From UBA5195 sp034432755 (GTDB taxonomy: Bacteria; Chloroflexota; Anaerolineae; Anaerolineales; Villigracilaceae): a stretch of DNA of 64,000 nt. Below are positions 1 through 9,008 of this stretch, one piece after another; position 1 is the stretch's first letter; every line of letters starts with the position of its first letter. The notes below the pieces were generated by a model. That model was given only the letters and a program-made list of their open reading frames with translations. It was not told the DNA's origin and ran no database searches. The stretch covers positions 1 to 64,000 of the forward strand of contig DAOUBQ010000063.1 in the NCBI GenBank assembly GCA_034432755.1, in the 5' to 3' direction. The position numbers and the translations under genes were made by a program.

Positions 1-489
1 GTCTTGATGGATTTGCTCATGCCCGTCATGGATGGCGTGACCGCCATTGCGCGCATCCGCCGCGATTTTCCCGATACCGAAGTCATCGCACTGACCAGCG
101 TGTTGGAAGACGAAGCCGTGATGAAAGCCATGCGCGCGGGCGCGATGGGCTATTTACTCAAAGATACGCAGGCGGAAGAACTGCGCCGCGCCATCAAAGC
201 CGCCGCCGCGGGGCAGGTGCAACTCTCGCCGCAAGCCGCCGCGCGGCTGATGCGCGAAGTGCGCGCCCCCGAAAGCCCCGAAAAACTGACCGAGCGCGAA
301 ACGGACGTGCTGCGCCTGCTGGCGCTGGGGCGCGCCAACAAGGAAATTGCGCTCGAACTCAACATCGGCGAGAAGACCGTCAAAACGCACGTCAGCGCCA
401 TTCTGCGGAAGTTGGGCGTGCCGAGCCGCACGCAAGCCGCTTTATACGCCGTGCGGATTGGGCTGGTCGCCAGCGCAGGGGAGAAATAA
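1..489 (+). CDS. NarL/LuxR-family response regulator (5' end outside window)
   Basis: This is the C-terminal 162 residues of a two-component response regulator. The window opens inside the receiver domain: the text around MDLLMPVMDG (residues 3-12) carries the phosphoacceptor Asp (MDxxMP motif), and a Lys in YLLKD (about residue 53) matches the conserved receiver lysine. A LuxR-type helix-turn-helix follows at about residues 95-140 (LTERETDVLRLLALG...KTVKTHVSAILRKLGV). The stop lies 4 bases before the start of the kinase gene that follows, so the two form an operon and very probably a cognate pair. The target genes cannot be told from the window; the true start is upstream. Confidence 0.96.
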   Translation, partial: VLMDLLMPVMDGVTAIARIRRDFPDTEVIALTSVLEDEAVMKAMRAGAMGYLLKDTQAEELRRAIKAAAAGQVQLSPQAAARLMREVRAPESPEKLTERETDVLRLLALGRANKEIALELNIGEKTVKTHVSAILRKLGVPSRTQAALYAVRIGLVASAGEK

Positions 490-493
490 ATTC

Positions 494-2548
494 ATGGTCA
501 GGTTCAACCGCATCAGCGCCAAAATTGCCGCGGGGGTGATGGGGTTGGTCATTTTGCTGGCAGGCGTGACCAGCGCGCTGGTCTGGCGCGGCTTTCATCA
601 AGCCGAGCAAGCCGCCGTGCAGCGCAGCGCCGACAGTTTGCAAACGCAAAGCCGCAGCACGCTGATTCAACTCACCGCGCAGGAAGCCCAACTCTACGAC
701 CTGGAATTGCAGCAAGCCGCGCGCGCCACCAAAATCGCCGCCGATTTCATGACGCAGGCGCACGCTTCGGGCAAGATGGCGGATGGGTCTGCCGCGCCCA
801 ACGTGGTGTATCAGGCGTCGCAATTGACCTTGAGCGAGAACGGTCTGCTCTACTACGACGCCAACCCCAAGCGCCGCACCGAAATTCTGCACATCGGCAG
901 CATCCCGCCCGATGAAGTCACCGACCGCAGCCTGCGCGACTCGGCGATTTTGGAAGACCTGTTCCCGTCCCTGCTGCAACAAACGCAAACGGGCGTGGGC
1001 ATTTACTTTCAGGGACCGCAACTGACCTTCCGCTACTACCCCGTGCGCGGGCTGCCCGAACTGGAACTGCAAAACGGCGCGGCAGAAGCGGCGCAGACCG
1101 CGCGCATCGAAGATTTTCTCGTCGCGCCCAACAACAACCCGCAGCGCAAAACCGTCTGGCTGCCGCCCTATCTCGACGACGCGGGACAGGGCTTGCTGGT
1201 CAGCGCCGACACGCCCATCTACTACGGCGACGAGTTTCAGGGCTTCATCGGCATTGACGTTTCGCTCACGCGACTCATCGAACGGCTGAGTCAACTCAGA
1301 CCCACGCCAGGCAGTTTCGCCTTTATCATGGATTTGGAGGGGCGGCTGGTTGCCGTCCCAGACGGGCGCGCCGCGGCGCTCGCCAGTCGTCCGCTCAGCG
1401 CACAGGAGCAAGCCCCGAACGGTCTGCTCGGCGCGGCGCTGACCGACCTGAACCCAGAACTGGCTTTGGCGCTGGAATCCGCTCAACGGTCCGCGCCCGA
1501 CGCGCTGGAAATCGCTCTCAACGGGCAGCCTGTCATCGTCACGCGCGCTTCGCTCCCCAACCTGGGCTGGACTCTGTCCATCGTCGTTCCCCTCCCTGAA
1601 GTCACCGCCGAATCGCAAAGCGTGGCGCGTTCCATCGAAGCCGACGCCGTCACCACCGTGCGGAACACCCTGCTCATCATGGCGCTCTTTTTCATCGGCG
1701 CGGCGGCGGTCACGCTCTGGCTCAGTCAGCGGTTTCTGGCGCGCCCTGTTACAGACATGCTGGGCGGCGTGCGTGCCATCACGGCGGGCAATCTGGATGT
1801 CTCGGTGCCTGTAACGTCAAATGACGAACTCGGCGAACTGGCGGCTTCGTTCAACCTGATGACCGATGAATTGAATCGCCGCACGCGCGAACTTGCCGAA
1901 ACCAGCGCCGAACTGCAACTCAAAGAGACGCAGGTCAAAGTGGCGGCGCTGGAGGAACGTCAGCGGCTGGCGCGCGAACTGCACGATTCCGTCTCGCAGG
2001 CTTTATATGGGATTGCGCTTGGCGCGCGCACGGCTCAGGCGCAACTGGAACGCGACCCCGCCAAACTGGCGGAGCCGCTCGATTACATTCTCTCGCTCGC
2101 CGAAGCGGGACTCTCCGAAATGCGCGCCCTTATCTTTGAACTGCGCCCCGAATCGCTCCAGAACGAAGGCTTGGTCGCCGCGCTGACGAAACAATCGGAC
2201 GCCCTGCGCGCCCGCTACAAACTGGACGTGGTCACGCGCTTCGACCCCGAACCTGAGATTCCGCTCGAAGCGAAGGAAGCCCTGTACCGCATCGCGCAGG
2301 AAGCCATGCACAACGTCGCCAGGCATGCCCATGCCACACGGGTGGAATTGAGTTTGCAGGAAAAGGACGGCAAATTAACGCTCGAAATCCGCGATAACGG
2401 CAAAGGCTTCGACCCCGCGCAGCCATACCCTGGTCATCTGGGACTCAAATCCATGCCTGAGCGCGCGGCGCAAATCGGCGGGACGTTTCACATCGAAAGC
2501 CAGCCCAACGCGGGGACGGTAATCACGGTCACCGTGCCAAAAGGTTGA
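494..2548 (+). CDS. Membrane histidine kinase, NarX/DegS type (HisKA_3), with extracytoplasmic sensor
   Basis: A 684-residue sensor kinase. Residues about 11-32 form a first membrane helix, about 35-385 an extracytoplasmic region of Cache size, and about 390-412 a second helix. A HAMP linker follows (about 412-465), then a HisKA_3 dimerisation domain with the phospho-acceptor His in ARELHDSV (about 497), and an HATPase_c domain with an N-box (EAMHNVARHAHA, about 600) and G-box (DNGKGFDP, about 634). The ATG at 494 is chosen because the reading frame upstream of it overlaps the regulator, while from this point a normal N-in signal-anchor helix begins. It likely phosphorylates the NarL-type regulator just upstream. 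The ligand is unknown. Confidence 0.96.
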   Translation: MVRFNRISAKIAAGVMGLVILLAGVTSALVWRGFHQAEQAAVQRSADSLQTQSRSTLIQLTAQEAQLYDLELQQAARATKIAADFMTQAHASGKMADGSAAPNVVYQASQLTLSENGLLYYDANPKRRTEILHIGSIPPDEVTDRSLRDSAILEDLFPSLLQQTQTGVGIYFQGPQLTFRYYPVRGLPELELQNGAAEAAQTARIEDFLVAPNNNPQRKTVWLPPYLDDAGQGLLVSADTPIYYGDEFQGFIGIDVSLTRLIERLSQLRPTPGSFAFIMDLEGRLVAVPDGRAAALASRPLSAQEQAPNGLLGAALTDLNPELALALESAQRSAPDALEIALNGQPVIVTRASLPNLGWTLSIVVPLPEVTAESQSVARSIEADAVTTVRNTLLIMALFFIGAAAVTLWLSQRFLARPVTDMLGGVRAITAGNLDVSVPVTSNDELGELAASFNLMTDELNRRTRELAETSAELQLKETQVKVAALEERQRLARELHDSVSQALYGIALGARTAQAQLERDPAKLAEPLDYILSLAEAGLSEMRALIFELRPESLQNEGLVAALTKQSDALRARYKLDVVTRFDPEPEIPLEAKEALYRIAQEAMHNVARHAHATRVELSLQEKDGKLTLEIRDNGKGFDPAQPYPGHLGLKSMPERAAQIGGTFHIESQPNAGTVITVTVPKG

Positions 2549-2668
2549 ACCCTGCGGAGCGCGCCTCAGCCCAAGGCAGGGCTATTCTCTCCGCCTTAAG
2601 ACCGATGATGAAAACCCTGGCGCTGGCTAGAATGACCTCACGATTTCAAATTCTTATTGGAGGTCTCC

Positions 2669-3430
2669 ATGCAAAACCAGGTTCGCGTTTCTGTATCATC
2701 GTCAAACCAGGGCGGGCGCGCCGCCATCCTATCGTTTTTTGAAAACCGCCCCGTTCTTTCGGCGGTGATTTTGTTTGTGGCGTTTGTCGTTCTTTCCACC
2801 CTGTTTGGTCTCGCTGCCAAAGCGCTGCTGCCCCAATTTCAACCCGAATTCATCGCCCTGATTGCGCTTTCTGTTCTGGTAGCGGCTGGGCTTTCTGCGC
2901 TGGGCTGGTGGAAGGCGGCGGGCTTCAACTTCCCCGCTGAATGGCGCGATTCGCGCCTGATGGTCATTCCCTTTCTCATCGTGCTGGGGCTGCCCTTTCT
3001 GCTGGGCGTCCAAACCACTGACGCGGGGACGTTCCTTTATCTCGCCGTCGCCTACGCCCTGACGGGCTTCATGGAAGAAGGTCTCATGCGCGGAATCGTC
3101 CTGCGCGCGCTCAAGCCCACAGGCACGACCCGCAGCGTGGTCATTTCATCCCTGCTGTTTGGTCTCATGCACATCGGCAACCTGCTCTACCGCAACCCCG
3201 CCATCGTCTTTGCCCAAATGCTCGGCGCTTTCGTGCATGGAATTGGTCTCAGCGCCATCCGCCTGCGCACGAACACCATCTGGTTCCCCGTCATTCTGCA
3301 CGCGCTGCACGACCTGGCGTTAAAATACACCAACTTCCCCGTCATCCCGCTGGATGTGGTGCAGGTCACGCTGCTGATGGTGTATGGAGTCTACCTGCTG
3401 CGGGGGTGGAAAGAAGAAGCCAGCGAATAA
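2669..3430 (+). CDS. CPBP family intramembrane glutamic endopeptidase
   Basis: A 253-residue polytopic membrane protein of the CPBP (Abi/CAAX-protease) family. The signature motifs are in order: the paired glutamates in FMEEGLMRG (about residue 136), a His in GLMHIGN (about 172), and a His in LHALHD (about 212). Together these form the active site in the family. At least six hydrophobic segments are visible. GGAGG at 2659-2663, five bases before ATG 2669, sets the start over a TTG at 2657. Bacterial members process lipidated or secreted peptides, or give bacteriocin immunity; nothing nearby says which applies. It follows the kinase gene by 120 bases and probably has its own promoter. Confidence 0.9.
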   Translation: MQNQVRVSVSSSNQGGRAAILSFFENRPVLSAVILFVAFVVLSTLFGLAAKALLPQFQPEFIALIALSVLVAAGLSALGWWKAAGFNFPAEWRDSRLMVIPFLIVLGLPFLLGVQTTDAGTFLYLAVAYALTGFMEEGLMRGIVLRALKPTGTTRSVVISSLLFGLMHIGNLLYRNPAIVFAQMLGAFVHGIGLSAIRLRTNTIWFPVILHALHDLALKYTNFPVIPLDVVQVTLLMVYGVYLLRGWKEEASE

Positions 3431-3545
3431 AAAAATGGGGCCGCTTCCTGGTATAGCTACTTGCGAAGCGAGAGAATTCTTTTTCTAATTTCTCCACCGT
3501 ACATTTTGGATTTTTTACCGCCAAGAGCGCGAAGAACGCCAAGGC

Positions 3546-3698
3546 TTAAAGGGCCTGTTTGAGTTCTTTGCAGGCTTCACGCTGAATTTCTGGCGTTTGT
3601 ACGGGAGCAAGTTTCCAATCGCTTTTTGAGCCGCAGACGGGCGTCGTGCATCATCTTGTAGAGCGCGTTGCGATTTGTATTGTTTGGCAACCCGCTGT
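3546..3698 (-). pseudogene. Remnant of an ECF-type sigma factor C-terminus
   Basis: Directly after the stop of the gene at 3699, the minus strand reads LPNNTNRNALYKMMHDAR then LRLKKRLE, which closely resembles sigma region 4.2 of ECF-like sigma factors (the NRNALYKxxHDARxxLKxxL helix-turn-helix). The next recognisable residues (TPEIQREACKELKQAL, stop at 3546) are in another frame, so a frameshift splits the piece. No start codon or upstream sigma domains are present. It may be the decayed 3' end of a sigma gene joined to the upstream membrane protein by a deletion. The identification rests on the helix-turn-helix resemblance only. Confidence 0.45.
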
Positions 3699-4283
3699 TT
3701 ATTTTAGCGCCAGGCGATAGCCCTCTAGCAAAGCCAGGAAGTAGGCTACGCCAGAGAGAATACCCAGAAGAAGCCAGGCCGCCCCTGAAGCGGCTTTGAC
3801 CAGGAAAAACACCCCCGCGCCCAGGGCCGCTCCACCCAAAAATGCCACCTGGAGCGCCATGAGGAAGCCGACGCTGGTGAATTTGAATCGGTTGGGCATA
3901 GATTCGGATTGGCTGCGCCACTTAATTGCCTCCGAAAGGTCGGGATGCCGGGCAATGTAATACTCCTTGATGGTGTTCATCGCCTGTATGCTCTCGAACC
4001 AGGCCGCGCGCAGGCGTGCCAATTCCAGCACCGTGACCAGGCCCATCAGAGCCAGCGCCGCGAACAGGCCTGAAAAGCCCCAATCGAGCCAGGATTCCTG
4101 ACCGGGCGCCAGGTCGAGCTGCGTCGAGAGCAACGCAGCGATGAAACTGCCGAATGTTACCAGGTAAAACGAAGTAGCCCGCGCCCGGTCCTCGTTGGCC
4201 TGGAAGGCCGTATTCGCAATATATTTGAATTCCGACGTCAAAATCTCATCGGGCGCGCTGGTGGGGGATGGTTTTCGGGGCAT
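3699..4283 (-). CDS. Conserved hypothetical membrane protein, four helices
   Basis: A 194-residue protein not assigned to a named family. It shows two pairs of hydrophobic helices (about residues 42-58 and 68-86, then 138-158 and 166-186), separated by a charged cytoplasmic segment with RARATSFYLVTFG before the first pair and RHPDLSEAIKWR in the middle. The N-terminus is hydrophilic and contains no signal peptide. It lies 73 bases downstream of ftsZ on the same strand, behind a strong inverted repeat, so it may be a distal, weakly coupled member of the dcw transcript or an independent gene. The architecture resembles small SLATT/DUF-type membrane effectors, but no diagnostic motif is visible. 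Confidence 0.75.
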   Translation of the reverse strand: MPRKPSPTSAPDEILTSEFKYIANTAFQANEDRARATSFYLVTFGSFIAALLSTQLDLAPGQESWLDWGFSGLFAALALMGLVTVLELARLRAAWFESIQAMNTIKEYYIARHPDLSEAIKWRSQSESMPNRFKFTSVGFLMALQVAFLGGAALGAGVFFLVKAASGAAWLLLGILSGVAYFLALLEGYRLALK

Positions 4284-4302
4284 GGCATGTACGAGGAAGG
4301 GT

Positions 4303-4333
4303 GTTGGGACGACAGCATGACTGCCGTCCCAAC
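4303..4333 (-). terminator. Inverted repeat after ftsZ (possible terminator)
   Basis: GTTGGGACG(G)CAG and CTG(T)CGTCCCAAC pair over 13 bp around a 5-base loop; on the minus-strand transcript the only irregular pair is G-U. No clear run of T follows, so it is a strong hairpin but an atypical intrinsic terminator. It could instead protect the 3' end of the dcw mRNA. Confidence 0.5.
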
Positions 4334-4356
4334 GTTTGCCGCCTCACCGGTTCAAT

Positions 4357-5559
4357 TTAGCGGCGATTTCTCAAAAAAGTGGGAATATCCAGGTCCTCCT
4401 GGAAAGATGGCTGGGGCTTGAAGTCGGGCTGCTTAACCACCGGCGGGGGCGGCGTGACGGGAGCGGTGTTGATGCTGACGGTTTCGGATGGCCGCTCAAC
4501 CGGGATGCCCGGCTGGATGACAGGACGCTGAGGCTCGGCGCGATGTTCCAGGCGCGACTCGCCCCGCGTTTGCTGGGCAGGCCGCTCGATGATGCGGCGC
4601 GGGATACCAGCGCGTTCGAACCCAGTGGCAATGACCGTGATGCGAATCTCGTCGCCCATGTTCGGGTCAATGACCGCTCCGAAAATCATGTTTACATCGG
4701 GATGCGCCGTCTCGCGGATGATAGCCGCCGCCTGGTTGACCTCGAACAGGGTCATGTTCGGGCCGCCGGTGACGTTGAACAGAACACCGCGCGCGCCGTC
4801 TATGGTGATATCAAGCAGTTGGCTGGAAATAGCCTGCTCGGCAGCCAGGCGGGCGCGGTCTTCGCCTGCCGCGTGGCCGACCGCCATGAGGGCCGCACCG
4901 CCTTCGGACATAATCGCCTTCACGTCGGCAAAATCGAGATTGATGAGACCGGGGACGGTAATCAGTTCCGAAATGCCCTGAATGCCCTGGCGCAACACGT
5001 CATCGGCCATGCGGAAGGCATCTTGCAGGCTGGACTTTTTATCAACAATTTGCAGCAGCCGGTCATTGGGGATGACAATCAGGGTATCGGCATGGTCTTT
5101 GAGTTGGTCCATACCGGCTTCGGCAGATTGCATCCGCTTGGCGCCCTCGAAGGTGAACGGACGAGTGACGACCCCAATCGTCAACGCGCCGCATTCTTTA
5201 GCAATTTGGGCCACAATCGGGGCGGCGCCGGTGCCAGTTCCGCCGCCCAGGCCAGCGGTGACGAAGACCATATCGGCGCCTTTAAGCACAGAATACAGGT
5301 CATCTGCCGTTTCCTCGGCTGATTTGCGGCCAATTTCGGGGTTGCCGCCCGCCCCCAGGCCGCGCGTCAGCTTGTCGCCAATTTGCACTTTAGTGGGGGC
5401 TTTCGACAGGAGGAGCGCCTGGGCGTCGGTGTTGACGGCGACGAAATCGACACCCTGGATGCCCTCCTGAATCATGCGGTTGACGGCATTGGTGCCGCCG
5501 CCGCCCACCCCAACCACTTTGATGCGGGCAAAGGTTTCAGCGTTTTTATTGGGTTCCAT
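4357..5559 (-). CDS. ftsZ: Cell division GTPase FtsZ
   Basis: A 400-residue tubulin homologue that polymerises with GTP into the division ring. The N-terminal GTPase domain carries GVGGGGTNAVNRM (about residue 15), the tubulin signature GGGTGTGAAP (about 105), and the T7-type NLDFADV stretch with catalytic acidic residues (about 208). A Pro/Gln-rich linker (about 325-385) leads to the conserved C-terminal peptide DLDIPTFLRNR, which in other bacteria binds FtsA and other partners. It is the last core gene of the dcw cluster, 76 bases after ftsA. Length and motifs are normal. Confidence 0.99.
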   Translation of the reverse strand: MEPNKNAETFARIKVVGVGGGGTNAVNRMIQEGIQGVDFVAVNTDAQALLLSKAPTKVQIGDKLTRGLGAGGNPEIGRKSAEETADDLYSVLKGADMVFVTAGLGGGTGTGAAPIVAQIAKECGALTIGVVTRPFTFEGAKRMQSAEAGMDQLKDHADTLIVIPNDRLLQIVDKKSSLQDAFRMADDVLRQGIQGISELITVPGLINLDFADVKAIMSEGGAALMAVGHAAGEDRARLAAEQAISSQLLDITIDGARGVLFNVTGGPNMTLFEVNQAAAIIRETAHPDVNMIFGAVIDPNMGDEIRITVIATGFERAGIPRRIIERPAQQTRGESRLEHRAEPQRPVIQPGIPVERPSETVSINTAPVTPPPPVVKQPDFKPQPSFQEDLDIPTFLRNRR

Positions 5560-5635
5560 CGTTACTCCTCCTGAAAATGATACCGAATTATTAGTAAACC
5601 ACTGGCTCCAAAGTTAGAGACTTTGAACTCCAAAA

Positions 5636-6880
5636 TTACGGAAGCAGGCGTTTGAGCAGGTTCGTCAGGGTATTCCAATTTTGACCGGTTCCTTTCTGCC
5701 CTCCACGCCCCTTCCGCGAGTAGTCGGAGAGAGGCAGAGCCTGTAAAGCGGCGGCCCAGGTGAGCAGGCCCACGCTGGTTGAATACGCCGGGGAGTTGAG
5801 TTTATCGGCCAGGCCGAGCAATTTTTCGGGCTGGGCAGTACGCACTGGCATCCCCAATACTTTCGTCGCCAGTTGGCGGATGCCTGGCAGCAGGCTGGTG
5901 CCGCCCGTCAGCACCATGCCAGCCGGAAGCAGGCTGTCGTAGCCCGAACGTTTGATTTCTTGAAGCGTCAGGTCGAACATCTCGGCCACGCGCGCCTCGA
6001 TGATGTGGGCCAGGTCGCGGCGGCTCATCTTAACCGGCTGCGTTTCTCCAAAAGGCTGGAGGGTAAAGGTTTCCTCCAGGCCGACTTCAGACTGAAGCGC
6101 AAAACCGAAAGATTTCTTGATTTCCTCTGCTTGCGGCAACGGCAGGCGCAGGCCATGCGCAATGTCCTGGGTAATGTGGTTGCCGCCCACGGCCAGCACC
6201 ATCGTGTGCCAGACATCGCCGTTGACGTAAATCGCCATGTCGGTCGTACCGCCGCCGATGTCACAGACCACCGCGCCCATGTTGCGCTCGCTTTCGGTCA
6301 GTACCACCTCGGCGGAGGCCAGCGGGTTGAGGACGAACTGCACCGTCTCAACCCCGGCAGCGGCCACCGCCTGGCGGATATTCTCGACGGTGGCCGAAGC
6401 TGCCGTGATGACATGCGCTTCCACTTCCAGGCGGTAACCGTGCATCCCAATCGGATGGTGGATGCCATCTTCGCCGTCCAGGCTAAATCCGCGCTGGATA
6501 ACGTGAATAATCTCGCGGCTGGATGGGATAGCCACGCTGCGGGCGGCATCCATCGCGCGCTCCACGTCTAAATCATTGACGTTATGCCCGGCGACGGCCA
6601 CCACGCCGCGGCTGTTGACCGAGGAGACGTGCGCCCCCGCCAGGCTGACCAGAGCCGAATCGATTTTCAACCCCGAAGTCTGCTCGGCCTGCGCCACCGA
6701 ACGGGCGATTGACTGCGATGCGGCGGTCAAATCCACGATGACGCCCTTGCGAATGCCCTCCGACGGCTCGACGCCGACGCCCATGATGCGCAGGCGGTCA
6801 TCGGCCTCCACGCGCGCCACAAGCGTGCAGATTTTTGTGGTTCCAACATCGATTCCGACGACAATATTGTCCATACTCAA
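5636..6880 (-). CDS. ftsA: Cell division protein FtsA
   Basis: A 414-residue actin-like ATPase that tethers FtsZ to the membrane. The phosphate-1 motif VVGIDVGTTKI is at about residues 6-16, the phosphate-2 region CDIGGGTTDMAIY at about 207-219, and the adenosine motif VLTGGTSLLPGI at about 335. The C-terminus ends in a basic/hydrophobic stretch (LTNLLKRLLP), consistent with the membrane-targeting amphipathic helix of FtsA. The start overlaps the end of ftsQ by 4 bases (ATGA); an internal ATG two codons in (6874) is an equally possible start. Confidence 0.98.
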   Translation of the reverse strand: MSMDNIVVGIDVGTTKICTLVARVEADDRLRIMGVGVEPSEGIRKGVIVDLTAASQSIARSVAQAEQTSGLKIDSALVSLAGAHVSSVNSRGVVAVAGHNVNDLDVERAMDAARSVAIPSSREIIHVIQRGFSLDGEDGIHHPIGMHGYRLEVEAHVITAASATVENIRQAVAAAGVETVQFVLNPLASAEVVLTESERNMGAVVCDIGGGTTDMAIYVNGDVWHTMVLAVGGNHITQDIAHGLRLPLPQAEEIKKSFGFALQSEVGLEETFTLQPFGETQPVKMSRRDLAHIIEARVAEMFDLTLQEIKRSGYDSLLPAGMVLTGGTSLLPGIRQLATKVLGMPVRTAQPEKLLGLADKLNSPAYSTSVGLLTWAAALQALPLSDYSRKGRGGQKGTGQNWNTLTNLLKRLLP

Positions 6881-7902
6881 TCGCTCTTGCTCACCCGATA
6901 AAACGGAGAGTTGGGGTATTCCACGCTGATGAGGATTGGCTGGACGCCGCGCGCCGCCAGGTTCTCAACCAGCGACTGGTAAACCAGTAGTTTGGTGGTG
7001 ATGTCGCTATTGTTCTTGCCAAAATAAGCCTGCCAACCACGCGGGTCGGACCAACCCAGGCCGTAGCGTGGGTCATAGACCAGCGCCGCGCCTTCAGGCA
7101 CTTGCAGCGCGAGGGTAGCGATGGCCGCCGAGAGCTCCGGCGTCAGGAAAGGCCGCGCGCCAATCGTCTGGGCCAGGCCGAGGTTGCCCGGCGTAGGCGG
7201 ATTGCCAGCGGCTGTGACTATAACCAGCCCTTCCACCTGCCCGCGCGGCGGAAAAGCGTATCCATAGGCGTCAACCCAAACGACCTGGCCGTCCTGCATC
7301 CATGCGGCAATCGGCTGACGTTCTGCTACGGTAATTGTGACTTTAGCGGGCAGTTCGACCTGGACATACGCGCCATAAATTTCGGGGAAGGAAGCCCTGA
7401 TATTGTATTCGATTTGGGCCGGATTAAGGAGCGCGCCGGGCTGGTTCGCTATTCCTAAAACGGAATTAATATCCTGCGAGGTCACCCGCTGGTTGCCATG
7501 AATAACGGCTTCTTGCGCCAGGAAGGTTGGTTCGGTGAGGGAAAAGTACATCATCGCAGCGCAGGCAATCACCAGCAGCAGGGAGAACCAGCGCGGGCCA
7601 AAGGTAATGCGCGGCAACGCCATGGGGGGTGACTGGGGATAAACCGCCGTTGCGGCGCGGACTTGCCCGCGCACGGGCATAACGGCTACATCGTACCTGG
7701 CACGAAAGCGGCTCCTCGAAACGGAAGGCGAGATGCGGGGCGCGGCCCGCTCTTGCTTGGGCAGGGCGGCAGGTTTGGGCGCGGACGCCGGCTTGGGGGT
7801 GCTGGCGCGCTTCTGCGTCAGTTTGTCCCGCATTTTTTGCTCTTCTTCTCGGCGGCGTCGCAGGGCTTCAGAGCGAGTCAGAGTCAGGCGGTCAGGACTC
7901 AT
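6877..7902 (-). CDS. ftsQ: Cell division protein FtsQ/DivIB (POTRA domain)
   Basis: A 341-residue bitopic division protein. A basic cytoplasmic tail of about 100 residues, longer than in E. coli, precedes one membrane helix (FSLLLVIACAAMMYFSL, about 106-122). The POTRA domain starts at PTFLAQEAVIHGNQRVTSQDI (about 124), followed by the FtsQ beta domain (RQPIAAWMQDGQVVWVDAYG at about 200). In model systems FtsQ scaffolds FtsL and FtsB at the septum. The gene overlaps ddl and ftsA by 4 bases on each side, so translation is coupled along ddl-ftsQ-ftsA. No Chloroflexi-specific motif is claimed. Confidence 0.94.
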   Translation of the reverse strand: MSPDRLTLTRSEALRRRREEEQKMRDKLTQKRASTPKPASAPKPAALPKQERAAPRISPSVSRSRFRARYDVAVMPVRGQVRAATAVYPQSPPMALPRITFGPRWFSLLLVIACAAMMYFSLTEPTFLAQEAVIHGNQRVTSQDINSVLGIANQPGALLNPAQIEYNIRASFPEIYGAYVQVELPAKVTITVAERQPIAAWMQDGQVVWVDAYGYAFPPRGQVEGLVIVTAAGNPPTPGNLGLAQTIGARPFLTPELSAAIATLALQVPEGAALVYDPRYGLGWSDPRGWQAYFGKNNSDITTKLLVYQSLVENLAARGVQPILISVEYPNSPFYRVSKSD

Positions 7903-9008
7903 GCTGGCCTCCGGTAAGTCCGCACGGTTCGGTCGCGTTCCATTTTGCGCTCCAGCGCCAGTTCGATGAGACGATTGACGAGCTCAGGGTAAGCCAGTCC
8001 GCTAGCCTGCCACAATTTGGGGTACATGCTGATTTGGGTAAAGCCCGGGATGGTGTTGAGTTCATTCAGGAATACCTCGCCGCTTTTGCTGACGAAGAAA
8101 TCGGCACGTGCCATGCCGCAGGCATCAACGGCTTTGAAAGCGCGGATGGCGTACTCGCGCACCTGCGCTGCCTGGGTCTCGGTCAACGCGGCCGGGATGA
8201 TGAGTTGCGAGTTATCGAGAATGTATTTAGCGTCATACGAGTAAAAATCGGCACCGGGGATGATTTCGCCTGCCAGGGAGACCTGCGGGTGGTCATTACC
8301 CAGTATGGAGATTTCGATTTCGCGAGCTTCTGGCACGCCGCGCTCAATCAGCACGCGCCGGTCATATTGGGCGGCATCCATCAATCCCTCGGCCAGGTCT
8401 GAGCGGGTACGGCATTTGGTGACGCCGACCGAAGAACCCAGGTTGGCGGGTTTGACAAAGAGCGGATACGCGCTGATGGCTTCTGCGCGCCGGATAATGC
8501 TTTCCATGTCGCTTTCGATTTCCGAGCGCAAAGCAATCATGGACTCAACCACCGGGATGCCCTGCGCCCGCATCACTTCCTTAAACACACCTTTATCCAT
8601 GCCCACCGAGGAGCCGACCACGCCCGCGCCGACGTAGGCCACATCCGCCATCTCGAACAAGCCCTGGAGCGTGCCATCCTCGCCATACGAGCCGTGCAAG
8701 ATGGGGAAGTAGACATCTACATCGGCCAATTTTTCCACGAATTCGCGCCCGTCTCCCTTGCGAATGACATACAAACCGGGCCGCTGAGGGTCGGGGTGAA
8801 GAGTGACGGGCAACAGACCCTCCACTTTGCCTTGCTCCAGGACCGCAAGGGCGTTTTCCCCGGTGAGCCAGGCGCCCTCGTGCGTGATGCCGATTTCGAT
8901 GACATTGAATCGGGCGCGGTCTAACACAGATAGCACCGAACGGGCGGACAGAAGGGAGACCTCGTGTTCGCCGGAGCGTCCGCCAAAGAGCAGGGCAACC
9001 GTTACCAT
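7899..9008 (-). CDS. ddl: D-alanine--D-alanine ligase
   Basis: A 369-residue ATP-grasp ligase that makes D-Ala-D-Ala for the peptidoglycan pentapeptide. The N-terminal FGGRSGEHEVSLLSA (residues 8-22) is the first substrate-binding motif, VKPANLGSSVGV (about 190) is the ATP-grasp lid region, and FLNELNTIPGFT (about 320) holds metal- and substrate-binding residues. The segment GEIIPGADFYSYDAKY (about 245) contains the omega-loop Tyr typical of D-Ala rather than D-Lac ligases. It overlaps the end of murB by 7 bases. Confidence 0.98.
   Translation of the reverse strand: MVTVALLFGGRSGEHEVSLLSARSVLSVLDRARFNVIEIGITHEGAWLTGENALAVLEQGKVEGLLPVTLHPDPQRPGLYVIRKGDGREFVEKLADVDVYFPILHGSYGEDGTLQGLFEMADVAYVGAGVVGSSVGMDKGVFKEVMRAQGIPVVESMIALRSEIESDMESIIRRAEAISAYPLFVKPANLGSSVGVTKCRTRSDLAEGLMDAAQYDRRVLIERGVPEAREIEISILGNDHPQVSLAGEIIPGADFYSYDAKYILDNSQLIIPAALTETQAAQVREYAIRAFKAVDACGMARADFFVSKSGEVFLNELNTIPGFTQISMYPKLWQASGLAYPELVNRLIELALERKMERDRTVRTYRRPA

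Noticed and set aside
4336..5322. Plus-strand frame of 328 codons opposite ftsZ
   Set aside because: Antisense shadow of ftsZ; no ribosome binding site and no recognisable motif.
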